A DNA stretch of 64,000 nucleotides from CBDFNC01 sp965249895 (GCA_965249895.1 CBDFNC010000003.1:620001-684000), one strand, 5' to 3'. Positions 53,662 through 63,383 are shown, counted from the first letter of the stretch. Translations and numbers: made by a program. The notes: a model not told the origin generated them from the sequence alone.

Positions 53662-54813
53662 ATGTTACCGGCTAAAAAACTCATCGTTACTCTAGGTGCT
53701 TCTGTCATGCTAGCTGCATGTGGCGGCTCTGGTGGTGGCAGCAATACCGATCCAGGTAAAAACAAAGACACTCCACCCGCAGACACATTTTCCTATGCTG
53801 AGTTAGATGCGGCTACGGATCCTAGCCAGGCGGCACTACTGGACCTGCTGTCAGGGGATACGGTTATCGATGAATCCTGGCAATTGGGTTATCAGAAATA
53901 CCTTGGTTTTAAGCTGAACGGCGGATTGTCGGGCCCAGGTAAAGTGAGTGGTTGTATCGCCCACCAATATGATGCCTTATACAATGAAGTGATTGAAGAG
54001 GACGGGACTAAATACGTACCTGTAGTTAGCGAATTTGAAGCGCTGACTAAAGATACGACAGTGGCTAACTTTAAAGCGGTCACAAAAGATTCCTGTACTG
54101 ACTTTATCGTCGATTCGCTAAAAACGCAGATACAAATGGATGAATGGCTGGATGCAGACTATAGCCAGGGGGCACCAGTTTTTTCTGCTAAGGCGGATAA
54201 TGGTTGGATAATCCAATCTGCTGATGAGAACAGTTACGCCCGAGTTTCGGTTAAAAATGTAAGTGTGGTGTTTGGCGCGGATATCACCCGCCAGGTAACC
54301 TTGGCGGTAGAACACTGGAATGCCAATACGGCGGCTTTTGATATGGCTATGGATTCTCCAATACTGGATTTCTCGGATCAGCGGGTCTTTTGGGATTTAG
54401 AATCCAATACTCTGGTTACAGAGTCTGATGATTGGGAGTTGAGCATTAAAGTCGATGGCCGCGATTATCCCATGCAAGTTAACGGCGGTATTTCCGGTAG
54501 CGGTAAAGCGGGAGTAGGTAACCTGAATGTAGATAAGGCTTCTCTGGTAACTGATCCTAACGATCGTGAGCAGGTTTATAGGTATTTTGCCGATGAAGCG
54601 CAAGGTGTGTTAAGTATTCCAAATAAATATGGACCACTGCAGTATAGCGTTAAAGGCGGACATGACATGTGGCCAACCTTCGCTACTTACCTGATTAAAG
54701 ACGAAGCAAATAACGATGTCCGCTTCTTCAAAGTCCAAGTGGTGAGTAATAAAGGTATCGACGGCTCTCTGCCAAGCGCCAACCTGTCTATTCGCTACGA
54801 AGAACTGAACTAA
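53662..54813 (+). CDS. HmuY-family haem-binding lipoprotein
   Basis: Probably a surface or periplasmic lipoprotein that captures haem for the receptor encoded just upstream. The chosen ATG at 53662 gives MLPAKKLIVTLGASVMLAAC with a lipobox Cys at residue 20 and a GGSGGGS tail; earlier in-frame starts overlap the receptor gene. The last ~170 residues carry the HmuY pattern (FWDLESNTLVTESDDWELSI, TFATYLIKDEANNDVRFFKVQVVS, ANLSIRYE). HmuY is best known from Porphyromonas; haem ligands cannot be fixed by eye. About 200 residues precede the HmuY domain and are not recognised. Confidence 0.82.
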   Translation: MLPAKKLIVTLGASVMLAACGGSGGGSNTDPGKNKDTPPADTFSYAELDAATDPSQAALLDLLSGDTVIDESWQLGYQKYLGFKLNGGLSGPGKVSGCIAHQYDALYNEVIEEDGTKYVPVVSEFEALTKDTTVANFKAVTKDSCTDFIVDSLKTQIQMDEWLDADYSQGAPVFSAKADNGWIIQSADENSYARVSVKNVSVVFGADITRQVTLAVEHWNANTAAFDMAMDSPILDFSDQRVFWDLESNTLVTESDDWELSIKVDGRDYPMQVNGGISGSGKAGVGNLNVDKASLVTDPNDREQVYRYFADEAQGVLSIPNKYGPLQYSVKGGHDMWPTFATYLIKDEANNDVRFFKVQVVSNKGIDGSLPSANLSIRYEELN

Positions 54814-54845
54814 TAAGACAGATTGTTTAAAAAAAACCAACCCTT

Positions 54846-54879
54846 GCCTGCTATTTACATCCGCTCGCTAATAGCAGGC
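54846..54879 (+). terminator. Hairpin between the HmuY gene and hutB
   Basis: 10-bp stem GCCTGCTATT / AATAGCAGGC with a 14-base loop and no T run. It may attenuate transcription into hutBCD or protect the upstream mRNA. Confidence 0.45.
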
Positions 54880-54977
54880 AGTGACTAACTTAAACCCGTT
54901 GCGCCTTGCCAGTATGTCAGAAACTATCTAAATGCTACTGATGCCGAAGCCTGCAATTTTTGTAAAGGGAAAAAATC

Positions 54978-55835
54978 GTGCGTATTACTTTGCTACTACT
55001 AAGTTTGCTGAGCTTTTTCAGCAATGCTGAACAACGGATAGTCAGTGCCGGTGCCGGGGTAACAGAAATTTTATTTGCTTTGGGGGCGGGTGACAAGGTA
55101 GTGGCTGTGGATGTCACCAGTATGCACCCGGCGCAGGTCCATAAATTGGTGAAGGTAGGTTATCACAGACAGTTAAGCGCCGAAGGATTGCTCTCGGTCG
55201 CTCCGGATCTGCTACTTGGGTCTGAGGAGATGGGACCCGCCAATACCATAGAGCAGCTGAAACAGGTCGGGGTTCGGGTAGAGTCTGTTAATGTAACCAA
55301 TGACTTTGCTCAGATGGAGCAAAGGATAATGCGTATCGGAGAAATAGTGGGCAAGCCAGAGCAGGCAAAAAAGCTATGGTTACAGGTTGCTAAACAAAAA
55401 CAACAATTGGACAAGAAAATTGGCCAAGTTAAAAAGCCACTGAAAGCCGTATTCCTGTTGTCAATGAATGGACGCACCCCTAAGGTGGCAGGCGGTAATA
55501 CCAGTCCAAATACCTTGATCGAAATTTCGGGTGCTATGAACGCGGCTGCAGGAGAGTTTGAAGGTTATAAACAGGTATCGGCGGAGAGCCTGATTAAGAT
55601 GCAACCTGATGTTATCCTGGTGACCCAAACCCGCGGGCGTGAGATTACTCTTGAAGGCCTGCTGACTCAGCAGCCGGGATTGGCGCAAACGCCGGCGGGT
55701 AAAAATGGCCGCCTGGTGATATTTGATGGCACGGTATTGGTAGGTGGTATGGCGCCGAGGATACTGAATGTAGCGCAAGAGCTGGCCGAAGGGTTTTACC
55801 CAGAACTGCTAGCCGGAAGTAAAAATGCCGGCTAA
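54978..55835 (+). CDS. hutB: Periplasmic haem-binding protein of ABC importer
   Basis: Carries haem from the outer membrane to the permease. Signal peptide MRITLLLLSLLSFFSNA; helical-backbone binding protein of the HmuT/HutB type with SAGAGVTEILFALGAGDKVVAVD and VGYHRQLSAEGLLSVAPDLLLG, where the Tyr-His are candidate haem ligands. The start is GTG with AAAGGGAA upstream. Overlaps hutC by 11 bp. Confidence 0.92.
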   Translation: MRITLLLLSLLSFFSNAEQRIVSAGAGVTEILFALGAGDKVVAVDVTSMHPAQVHKLVKVGYHRQLSAEGLLSVAPDLLLGSEEMGPANTIEQLKQVGVRVESVNVTNDFAQMEQRIMRIGEIVGKPEQAKKLWLQVAKQKQQLDKKIGQVKKPLKAVFLLSMNGRTPKVAGGNTSPNTLIEISGAMNAAAGEFEGYKQVSAESLIKMQPDVILVTQTRGREITLEGLLTQQPGLAQTPAGKNGRLVIFDGTVLVGGMAPRILNVAQELAEGFYPELLAGSKNAG

Positions 55836-56874
55836 AAAAACACGGATCCACTGGTTATTTGTCAGCTTAACTCTGTTGCTAGTAGTTACAACCAGCCTTT
55901 CCTTGCTGGTTGGGCCCTTGTCCTTGTCTCCCTGGGATGGTTTAAGAATTGTACTGCATAGCCTGGGCGCAAATTTCGACAATATTAATCCTCAATATAT
56001 CCTGGTGATAGAGAATATTCGTTTGCCACGAACCCTGCTATGTCTGTTGGTCGGGGCGTTGTTAGCCGTATGCGGGGCAGTAATGCAGGGTTTGTTTCGT
56101 AATCCGTTAGCGGATCCTGGGATTATTGGCGTATCCAGCGGCGCGGCCCTAGGCGCGGCATTTGCTATCGTTCTTCTCACCAGCTTGCTGCCTGATATCG
56201 CTCAATATTTGCGTCATTACGCGATTGCTTTGATGGCATTTATTGGAGGTTTTGTCGCCACTATCATAGTTTACCGTATAGGGACCAGTGAAAATGGCAC
56301 CTCGGTGGCGGTGATGTTATTGGCGGGTATTGCCGTGACAGCCTTGGCGTCTGCTGGAATAGGGGTGATGACCTATATGGCCGATGACGCTATGTTGAGA
56401 GACTTGACCTTCTGGCAGATGGGAAGTCTGGGCGGCGCCAACTGGCAGGTAGTTAAAGAGGTGGGCGTGGTTTTGCTGGTGATCCTGGTGTTGCTGCCTA
56501 AATATGCCAAACCCCTTAATGCGCTCTTGTTAGGTGAGTCCGAAGCGCGTCATTTGGGGATCCAGGTACAAAAGCTTAAAAGCCGGCTTATTTTATTGAC
56601 CGCCTTAGGGGTTGGTGTTTGTGTCTCGGTAACCGGATTAATTGGTTTTGTTGGTCTGGTTGTTCCCCATGTCATCCGTCTGCTAATAGGACCGGACCAT
56701 AGGCTTTTGTTACCGGCCAGCTGTTTGCTAGGGGCAAGCCTGTTATTGGTTGCTGACTTACTCGCCAGAACCCTGGTATTACCGGCTGAGCTACCAATAG
56801 GCATAGTTACGGCTTTATTGGGTGGCCCCTTCTTTATTTCTTTATTGCTTAAGCAGCGTAAAAACCTGGTGTAG
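55825..56874 (+). CDS. hutC: Haem ABC transporter permease
   Basis: FecCD/BtuC-type membrane subunit of 349 residues with about ten helices. Conserved RLPRTLLCLLVGALLAVCGAVMQGLFRNPLADPGIIGVSSGAALGA and the C-terminal GLVVPHVIRLLIGPDHR coupling region are present. Its start lies inside hutB, so the two are translationally coupled. Confidence 0.93.
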   Translation: MPAKKTRIHWLFVSLTLLLVVTTSLSLLVGPLSLSPWDGLRIVLHSLGANFDNINPQYILVIENIRLPRTLLCLLVGALLAVCGAVMQGLFRNPLADPGIIGVSSGAALGAAFAIVLLTSLLPDIAQYLRHYAIALMAFIGGFVATIIVYRIGTSENGTSVAVMLLAGIAVTALASAGIGVMTYMADDAMLRDLTFWQMGSLGGANWQVVKEVGVVLLVILVLLPKYAKPLNALLLGESEARHLGIQVQKLKSRLILLTALGVGVCVSVTGLIGFVGLVVPHVIRLLIGPDHRLLLPASCLLGASLLLVADLLARTLVLPAELPIGIVTALLGGPFFISLLLKQRKNLV

Positions 56875-56882
56875 GAAGAATC

Positions 56883-57653
56883 ATGTTAACTCTGCAAAAT
56901 GTGAGTTTATCGTTGGATAACAAGGAACTTCTTAAGGGGATTAATCTGTCGGTTAAACCCGGCGAATTAGTTGTGCTGGTTGGACCTAATGGCGCAGGAA
57001 AAAGTAGCTTGTTTAAGACCATAACCGGTGAATATAAATTGAGTCAGGGTGAGATAAAAATTGATCTACGACCAAGAGCAAGCTGGCCGGCAGTTGAACT
57101 AGCGGCAAAATTGGCTGTATTGCCACAACATTCGTTACTAAATTTTCCATTTACCGTTGAAGAGGTGGTGCATATTGGCCGAATAAGTAAATCCACTTCC
57201 CAGCAGGAAAACCAAATCATTGTGGAGAAAGCCCTGCTCCAGGCGGATGTTTTGCACTTGGCGGACCAAGCTTACACCCGGTTATCTGGCGGTGAAAAAC
57301 AAAGAGTACACTTCGCCCGTGTCCTGGCCCAAGTTTGGGAAACAATACCCGCTGGCAACCGTTATTTATTGCTGGATGAGCCGACCTCAGCACTGGATCT
57401 TTCCCATCAGCATCAAACTCTGGGGTTGGCGAAGGAGTGGGCTGGCCAGGGCGTCGGAGTGCTGGTGGTATTACACGATCTTAACCTGGCCGCCAGATAT
57501 GCCGATCGGGTGATCATGTTGAGCCAAGGGGAAATTGTTGCCGACGGGTCTCCCTGGGAAGTACTAAGCTCGGAGCAGGTCGCCGCCGTGTTTGGTCTCC
57601 ATCTGGAGGTTATGTCACATCCAAACCAGGCCTACCCTGTTTTAGTGGCTTAA
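56883..57653 (+). CDS. hutD: Haem ABC transporter ATPase
   Basis: Drives haem import. Walker A GPNGAGKSS, signature LSGGEKQRV, Walker B LLLDEPTSALD and the H-loop VVLHDLNLAARYADR are all present in 256 residues (HmuV type). Nine bases separate it from hutC; the GGAAG leader is a ribosome site. Confidence 0.94.
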   Translation: MLTLQNVSLSLDNKELLKGINLSVKPGELVVLVGPNGAGKSSLFKTITGEYKLSQGEIKIDLRPRASWPAVELAAKLAVLPQHSLLNFPFTVEEVVHIGRISKSTSQQENQIIVEKALLQADVLHLADQAYTRLSGGEKQRVHFARVLAQVWETIPAGNRYLLLDEPTSALDLSHQHQTLGLAKEWAGQGVGVLVVLHDLNLAARYADRVIMLSQGEIVADGSPWEVLSSEQVAAVFGLHLEVMSHPNQAYPVLVA

Positions 57654-57704
57654 CTTCGTACTCCTGTAGCTTAAAAGTTGTAGCCACAGAGAGCGCATAG
57701 CAAA

Positions 57705-58319
57705 TCAGGACTTAACTGCCAAAGCGGCGCCGAAAGCCATTAAGCTCGCACCACACAACCGGTTGAGTAATATTTTAAATTTAGAAAATCGTTTATCAAA
57801 CAAGTTCGAGGAGAACGCTAGGGCAACACAACTAAACCAAGTCCAATGTAGTGCGGCAAGGTATAAACCATAAATCATCACTAATTCTATATTACCCGAG
57901 TTTGATTCGAGCAATTGACCATAAAGGCTGATAAAAAACAGCATGGTTTTCGGATTTAGCAGGTTGCAGAAAAATCCCTGGATAAAGAACCTGATGGGTT
58001 TAGTCGTATTCACCTGCCCATTTTTCAGGACGAGTTGTTCTGGCGAACTCATCAAACATTTTATTCCCAGATAAATGAGATAACCCGCGCCGACATACTT
58101 AATCACCATAAACAGGGTTTGATTATGTGAGATTAAGTAACTTAGGCCAAACATTGAATAGGCCACGTGAACACCGATTGCACTACTGATCCCTAGGGCT
58201 GTCCAGAGACCGGCACGCTTTCCGGCGGTGACACTATTTTTCGCCACCATCACAAAGTCAGCCCCTGGGCTCATCACGATAAGGATACCGATAATCCCTA
58301 GGCTTAATATTTCCATCAT
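57705..58319 (-). CDS. LysE/RhtB-family amino acid exporter
   Basis: Six-helix inner-membrane exporter of 204 residues, with the conserved MSPGADFVMVAKNS motif after the first helix and NLLNPKTMLFF. It probably exports an amino acid or similar small molecule. It is divergent from a LysR-type gene, its likely regulator, and is an insertion in the haem locus by content. Confidence 0.88.
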   Translation of the reverse strand: MMEILSLGIIGILIVMSPGADFVMVAKNSVTAGKRAGLWTALGISSAIGVHVAYSMFGLSYLISHNQTLFMVIKYVGAGYLIYLGIKCLMSSPEQLVLKNGQVNTTKPIRFFIQGFFCNLLNPKTMLFFISLYGQLLESNSGNIELVMIYGLYLAALHWTWFSCVALAFSSNLFDKRFSKFKILLNRLCGASLMAFGAALAVKS

Positions 58320-58412
58320 TCTCTCTTCGTTATTTTCCGGCCAGATTGTATGCTCAGATCAGAATGGGTAAAATCGAAACTAAATCCAGGTAAGTGTGAG
58401 TATTTTTCACAT

Positions 58413-59297
58413 ATGAGACACTTAAGAGCTTTCCATGTTTTCCATATAGCGGCAACATCAGCCAGTTTTACCGATGCGGCAGCCAAGCTTTGTATCACCC
58501 ACGGCGCCGTCAGCAAACAGATAAAACAGCTGGAACAATATCTGAATAAATGTTTATTTATCCGGCAAGGGCGGCGGACATATTTATCACCGGATGGGGA
58601 AGCCTTATATACATATACACAGCGTGCTTTTGATGCTTTGGATGAGGGAATACAAAGAATGATCTCTCCCTATCAGCAGTCCCTCGAAGTATCTTGTGAG
58701 CCAACTTTAACCATGCGTTGGTTAATGCCGCGTTTAGCGGAATTTTATCGTATCCATCCCGGTGTAGATGTTCGACTTTCAACGGCTGGCGGTCCGGTTA
58801 TTCTCGGTGCATCTGGAGTGTCCCTGGCTATTCGGCGTGACGACTTTGAATTAGTTTACGATTATCAGAAGACAGCTCTAGTGGAAGAGTGGGTTGGACC
58901 TGTTTTTGCTCCAGCGTATTGGCAATCGGTTAGTACAGGCTTATCGAAGGTGAAACGGCTGCATAGCAAGACTCGCCAGCAAGCATGGCAGCTATGGAGT
59001 AACGCTGCAGGACAGAAGATATACCAAAACGCCCCAAACCAAACATTTGAGCACTTTTACTTTTGTCTGCAGGCTGTGGTTGACGGTTTAGGCACCGCCA
59101 TCGGTCCTTATCCTTTGGTTATGGATGAACTAAAGCGAGGGAACCTGGTTGCTCCTTTTGGATTTATTCCATCCGGTTACGCCTATGTGTTGTTGAGTCA
59201 ACATGCTGCGGAACAAACGGAGTTAACGGCAAGCTTTATTGACTGGTTACAGAAGGAATTGGTTCATGCTATACCGACAGCTGATCTGCAGGGATAA
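58413..59297 (+). CDS. LysR-type transcriptional regulator
   Basis: MRHLRAFHVFHIAATSASFTDAAAKLCITHGAVSKQIKQLE is the winged-helix domain of GcvA-like LysR regulators, followed by a ligand-binding domain (TMRWLMPRLAEFYRIHPGVDV). I chose the ATG at 58413, where homology begins; an upstream in-frame ATG at 58350 would add 21 unsupported residues. It probably controls the divergent exporter. Confidence 0.87.
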   Translation: MRHLRAFHVFHIAATSASFTDAAAKLCITHGAVSKQIKQLEQYLNKCLFIRQGRRTYLSPDGEALYTYTQRAFDALDEGIQRMISPYQQSLEVSCEPTLTMRWLMPRLAEFYRIHPGVDVRLSTAGGPVILGASGVSLAIRRDDFELVYDYQKTALVEEWVGPVFAPAYWQSVSTGLSKVKRLHSKTRQQAWQLWSNAAGQKIYQNAPNQTFEHFYFCLQAVVDGLGTAIGPYPLVMDELKRGNLVAPFGFIPSGYAYVLLSQHAAEQTELTASFIDWLQKELVHAIPTADLQG

Positions 59298-59335
59298 AGG
59301 TAAACCCATCCGCGATAAAGATGGGCTTCGCTTAA

Positions 59336-59881
59336 CTATTTAACCGTATCGGCTTGTGGGGCTTGCTGTCCTTTTTTGGCTCTATGTCCTTCGGTAAGAT
59401 GTTTTACCTGGTTTAGATCTCCGTTAAGGTTAAATGCCTGACCAAACCCTTTTACATAGACAGCTTGTTCAGGGGTAAAGGTAAATAAGTTAAAGTCTTC
59501 CAGTACCTTAAGGCGACCGACGATATCTCCGAACTTGGTCTCGAGCTGCTGAAGTAGCGCTTGTCCTGCATCGGATTCCTTGTCCAAATTACTGGTTTGG
59601 CAGTCCAAAGTGAGACGCTTACGAGCAAACAGATGTTTTGCATCGGTTTCACTTTCGATCAGCATCAGTGAGGCTTTTTGCTGTTGTTTTAGATTTCTGG
59701 CGTGTCTGGATACGTCGCTCAGCAACATAACGAATTGCCCGTTGACCCGGGTAAAGGGCGCGTAACTGGCATGGGGGTTACCCTGTTCATCGACACTGGC
59801 GATTTGTAGGGTAGAAAAACCTTCGATAAAGTGACTGACTTCTTCGGGCAGGCGGTCCAGTTTTTCCTGTCTAATTTGCAT
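59336..59881 (-). CDS. hutZ: Haem-degrading HutZ/HugZ family protein
   Basis: A split-barrel (pyridoxamine-phosphate-oxidase fold) protein that releases iron from haem in Vibrio. The 181 residues match HutZ: STLQIASVDEQGNPHASYAPF, LLSDVSRHARNLKQQQKASLM, LFARKRLTLDC, VKGFGQAFNLNGD and KHLTEGHR near the C-terminus, where the His is the expected haem ligand. A near-perfect Fur box lies upstream. Together with hutX it forms the cytoplasmic end of the haem pathway. Confidence 0.92.
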   Translation of the reverse strand: MQIRQEKLDRLPEEVSHFIEGFSTLQIASVDEQGNPHASYAPFTRVNGQFVMLLSDVSRHARNLKQQQKASLMLIESETDAKHLFARKRLTLDCQTSNLDKESDAGQALLQQLETKFGDIVGRLKVLEDFNLFTFTPEQAVYVKGFGQAFNLNGDLNQVKHLTEGHRAKKGQQAPQADTVK

Positions 59882-59924
59882 TTGGTGGCTCTTTGCTAAT
59901 GTGATTGAATTATCAATTCTAAAT

Positions 59925-59943
59925 GATAATGCGTTCTATTATC
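59925..59943. promoter_or_regulatory. Fur box before hutZ
   Basis: GATAATGCGTTCTATTATC has both ends of the 19-bp Fur consensus intact (GATAATG...ATTATC). It lies 44-62 bp upstream of the hutZ start. Confidence 0.7.
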
Positions 59944-60026
59944 CAGTTATTGATGGGGGTTTCAGCTAATCTAAATATCGCGTAAGTGTGTTAACCTTGC
60001 CTTTCTCTTAATACTTGGATGTTTTA

Positions 60027-61409
60027 ATGAAATGGTTTTGTTTGCTGGCTATTTTTTTTAGCCTGTTACTGTCAGCGGATTTATTGAAAGATCTGAAAGT
60101 TCAAAAGTTTCTTAATACCAGTTTGATCCCGGCAGACTACGACATCGAGGTGCCATTTGATTTTGCTATCGGTATACCCATTGTTGAGGTGAAAATTCAA
60201 GGGGAAAGTTACCGGTTTCTGTTTGATACCGGCGCGGTTTCTTTGCTGGATAAAAAGCTGGCGAAAAAGCTGGGTATCTCGGGTAGTAAAGATGATGCTT
60301 TGCCGGCTCTTGATGCTGCCGGCAGCGTGGGACAGATGAACACCAGTATATTGCCCGAATTAGAAATAGCAGGGTTAACGATACGGGATTTAGGGGTGGG
60401 AATATTAGATCTCAACCCCAAAGAAGGTTTGATCCAATGTGGAGCGTTAGATGGCATATTAGGTTATAAGTGCCTAAGCAAAAGTTCACCAAGGCTTAAA
60501 TCAACCTACAAATCTAGGCAGAGCATGCAGTACCAGGCGAATCAGTATATCTGAAATGATCAAAAAACACACAGAACATCGAAAGACTTATACTCAGCCA
60601 CTTAACCTAATTGCTATGTTTCCTTCTGTTGTGGTGGATTACCAGAGTCAGAAGATCAGAATAGCGTCTGCCAAGCTGCCTTATCCTAAACATGCCAAAG
60701 TGGTTCCTATGGAAGACAAACTCGGCTTTAGCCCTATATTGCGATTAAATTTCCACCCGAACATTCAAGGTGTACCAATTGCTCTGGATACGGGAAAGAA
60801 TTCTGGTTTTGCTTTACCTCCTCAGCTATTGGGTGAGTTAGCTGAGCATAATAAGCTGGGTCAGTTTCCGATTTTTTATATGAAGTCTAAGGAGCAGACT
60901 GGAATTTTTGATGCACGTGAAAAACGCATGGCATTAGCCAGGGTAAATGAAGTTGAGCTGGGGGAGTTTCACATTGATAATATGGTGATACGGTTTGATG
61001 ATGGCTTACCACTGTTAGGCAATGAATTTCTCAAGAACTTTAAACTTTACCTGTATTGGCAAGATGGTTTGCTGGCATTGGAAGAAGTGGAAGTATTGAG
61101 CACGCTGACGAATGGACCAGCTTTGGTGTATCACCCACCTATAAGGAAGATGAAGGGGTGATCATAGGTCGTGTGATAGAAAACTTTGATGGTGAAAGTA
61201 ACAAGGTACAGGTGGGGGACAAGTTAATCAGGTTAAACAGCATCGATGCCACTAAAGATCCCCTTGGCCTGCTTTGCTTTTTGATGGAAAACAAATATAA
61301 AAGGGAAGGGATAACATCTCTAAACCTGGAGTTGGAAAGAGAGGGTAAGCCTTATGAGGTCACGTTAAAGCAACAATATTTATTTAAAGAGTCGCCGAGC
61401 GACAAATAA
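60027..61409 (+). pseudogene. Aspartyl protease-PDZ gene, disrupted twice
   Basis: Three open pieces add up to one protein. Piece one has a signal peptide and a retropepsin-like motif YRFLFDTGAVSLL, then DGILGY. A ~133-bp insertion (60470-60602) breaks the frame; removing it joins GY directly to NLIAMFPSVVVDYQSQKI. Piece two has a second protease-like domain with PIALDTGKNSGF. A one-base shift near 61085-61105 separates it from piece three, TSFGVSPTYKEDEGVIIGRV and a PDZ domain (VQVGDKLIRLNSID) to the stop. The intact gene would be a periplasmic protease of roughly 410-420 residues. Both lesions look recent, because the flanking codons are well kept. Confidence 0.8.
60470..60602. mobile_element. 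MITE-like insertion with terminal inverted repeats
   Basis: The inserted DNA begins GTGCCTAAGCAAAAG and ends CTTATACTCAGCCACT; these ends are inverted relatives (about 12 of 15 positions). The flanks read TAA on both sides, which fits a 3-bp target duplication, and deleting the element plus one TAA restores GGT TAT AAC in the protease gene. It has no coding capacity. No other copy was seen in this window. Confidence 0.7.
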
Positions 61410-61515
61410 TGGGAAGCGAGCTAGTACACAATTAAGCTATTTTTATTTGCCTGTATATTGCTTGCAGGCGTATCTTCGTCCTTAATTTAGATGAGATTCT
61501 TCAGAGTTCGACCTT

Positions 61516-62541
61516 ATGACCAAAGAGTTATTTAGTAAATCTACAGATAACCTGAGAAAAGCGATTCCCTTGATGATTAAGCACAAGGTGCCCACCACAC
61601 CCACTAATTATGCCCTTTGGTATACCTATGTTTCGGACGATAGCCCGGAGCTAAATAAGGAAATGGATAAGGTTATCGAGAACTACGGTACCTGCCCCCC
61701 TGCCAGCGGAGAAAATTTATACCGCACTCATGTGGCTGATAAAGCAGAAACCGATTTCCGCCAGTTACGCCAAAGCCTTGAGTCTATCATGCTGGAAATT
61801 GGCCATACGATGTCGGATACCCTAGCCGATACCGGTGACTATCAAAAAGTCGTAGATAAATGTTTTGATGAGCTAAATAGGGTGGAGGAGGAAGGTTTAT
61901 CTGTCGAAGAGGTCATGGATCTGGTCAGAACTCTGGTGGCGGAATCTCGGGAGATCCGTAATTCAACCCGTTTTTTTAACAGTCAGTTAAATGGCGCGCA
62001 GGATGAAATCAAGTCACTAAAAAATCAGCTGGAAAAGGTCCAGAAAGACGCCCTCTATGACGCTTTGACTGGGCTACTTAATCGTCGTGCATTTAACGAT
62101 GAGCTGGCTGGGTTGTGCAGTAACTTAAAAGATGATTTATGCCTTATCCTGGTTGATATCGACTATTTTAAGAATTTTAATGATGAGTATGGTCACCTGT
62201 TTGGGGACTTAGTATTAAAAGCGGTTGCAAGACGATTACAGTTAAGCTGTAGAGATGGCATACAAGCGTTTCGCTATGGAGGTGAGGAGTTTGCTATTTT
62301 GATTCCTCACAAGAAGATGATAGTTGTAAGGCAGTTAGCTGAATCCATGCGCAGAGCGTTGGAAAAGCTTTCGGTTAAGGATAAACGTAGTGGCCGCCAG
62401 GTGGGTAATATTACAGCTTCTTTTGGTGTGGCAGAGTGTCACCAAAGTGATTCTGTGAGTGCGTTTATTGATAAAGCAGACAAACAGCTATATGAAGCTA
62501 AGCGCCTGGGTAGAAACCGTGTCCTGCCCATAAATGTTTAA
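61516..62541 (+). CDS. Soluble diguanylate cyclase (GGDEF)
   Basis: 341 residues with no membrane helix. The N-terminal half is helical (LRKAIPLMIKHKVPTTPTNYALWYTYVS), a pattern seen in many marine GGDEF proteins, followed by a coiled linker and a GGDEF domain with GGEEF at residues 255-259. The I-site reads RDGI, so the RxxD inhibitory site is lost and product inhibition is not expected, unlike the cyclase at 4188-5375. Signal unknown. Confidence 0.88.
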   Translation: MTKELFSKSTDNLRKAIPLMIKHKVPTTPTNYALWYTYVSDDSPELNKEMDKVIENYGTCPPASGENLYRTHVADKAETDFRQLRQSLESIMLEIGHTMSDTLADTGDYQKVVDKCFDELNRVEEEGLSVEEVMDLVRTLVAESREIRNSTRFFNSQLNGAQDEIKSLKNQLEKVQKDALYDALTGLLNRRAFNDELAGLCSNLKDDLCLILVDIDYFKNFNDEYGHLFGDLVLKAVARRLQLSCRDGIQAFRYGGEEFAILIPHKKMIVVRQLAESMRRALEKLSVKDKRSGRQVGNITASFGVAECHQSDSVSAFIDKADKQLYEAKRLGRNRVLPINV

Positions 62542-62550
62542 TATTGGGGC

Positions 62551-63291
62551 TTATAAGGCGTGTAGTGCTTTTCTGTATTCTCTTCTGATTAATTGCAAAT
62601 AACGGCTGGGAACCTGATCACAGCAGTTAGGTTCGATACCACGTATCACGGCCTGATATAAACTTTGTCCCTGATATGGATGAACTCGTTGGCAGGCTAC
62701 CAAAGTAACGGCTAGCGAATACCAGTCCTGAATTGGTTTCGCCACACCTTGCCCGGTAAGGGGGGCCAAAGCTGCATAACTTGGACTGAAACTACGGTGA
62801 TTTAGCGCTGCATATTCCTCACCATGACGAATACTGCTGCCAAAATCGATTAAAGCGGCCATCTTATCGCCTATGATAATATTGGCTGGCTTGATATCTC
62901 CATGATTGAACTTTTTTCTGTGGCAATAAGATAAGACTTTTTCTATTTGTTCCAGCCAGTTAAAAGGAACTTCTTGCTGCTGCCTGGCAAGCTGAGATAA
63001 GGTTTGGCCTTCAATCCATTGGGTTAATAGTACGCTGGAGTTCTTGAAGTTCAGGTAATCGATATACATAGGTAAACCAGGATGCTGGTTAAGAGATAAA
63101 AACCTAGCTTCCCGTTTTAAAAATGTTGTTTGTATATCACCCTGGGCCAACTTTAGAGATGTTTCTCCATATTCTTTATGGCTCCACCGGTAAACTTGGC
63201 TGGAGACAGGTACAGGCTTACCATAGAAGCGCGCAGCTAAGCGGCCCAACAATTCATCTATCTCCAAAGAAGGTTGAAATCTTAGCGCCAA
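62551..63291 (-). CDS. Ser/Thr protein kinase-like protein
   Basis: 246 residues with a kinase C-lobe: catalytic loop H130-G-D132-IKPAN137 and DFG at D149-G151. The N-lobe is short and I cannot see a glycine-rich loop, though a lysine lies in TSLKLAQ. The catalytic residues are kept, so activity is plausible. The start is TTG at 63291; no better start is visible. It follows the ATPase gene on the same strand and may belong to the same operon. Confidence 0.72.
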   Translation of the reverse strand: MALRFQPSLEIDELLGRLAARFYGKPVPVSSQVYRWSHKEYGETSLKLAQGDIQTTFLKREARFLSLNQHPGLPMYIDYLNFKNSSVLLTQWIEGQTLSQLARQQQEVPFNWLEQIEKVLSYCHRKKFNHGDIKPANIIIGDKMAALIDFGSSIRHGEEYAALNHRSFSPSYAALAPLTGQGVAKPIQDWYSLAVTLVACQRVHPYQGQSLYQAVIRGIEPNCCDQVPSRYLQLIRREYRKALHAL

Positions 63292-63383
63292 TATTTACCC
63301 AGTTTTGTTATTGGTTATTAACTGTTTAATTATAAAGCGTATTTAGCCGGAGTTAAATCTCTAAAATATGATTTACTCTACAG

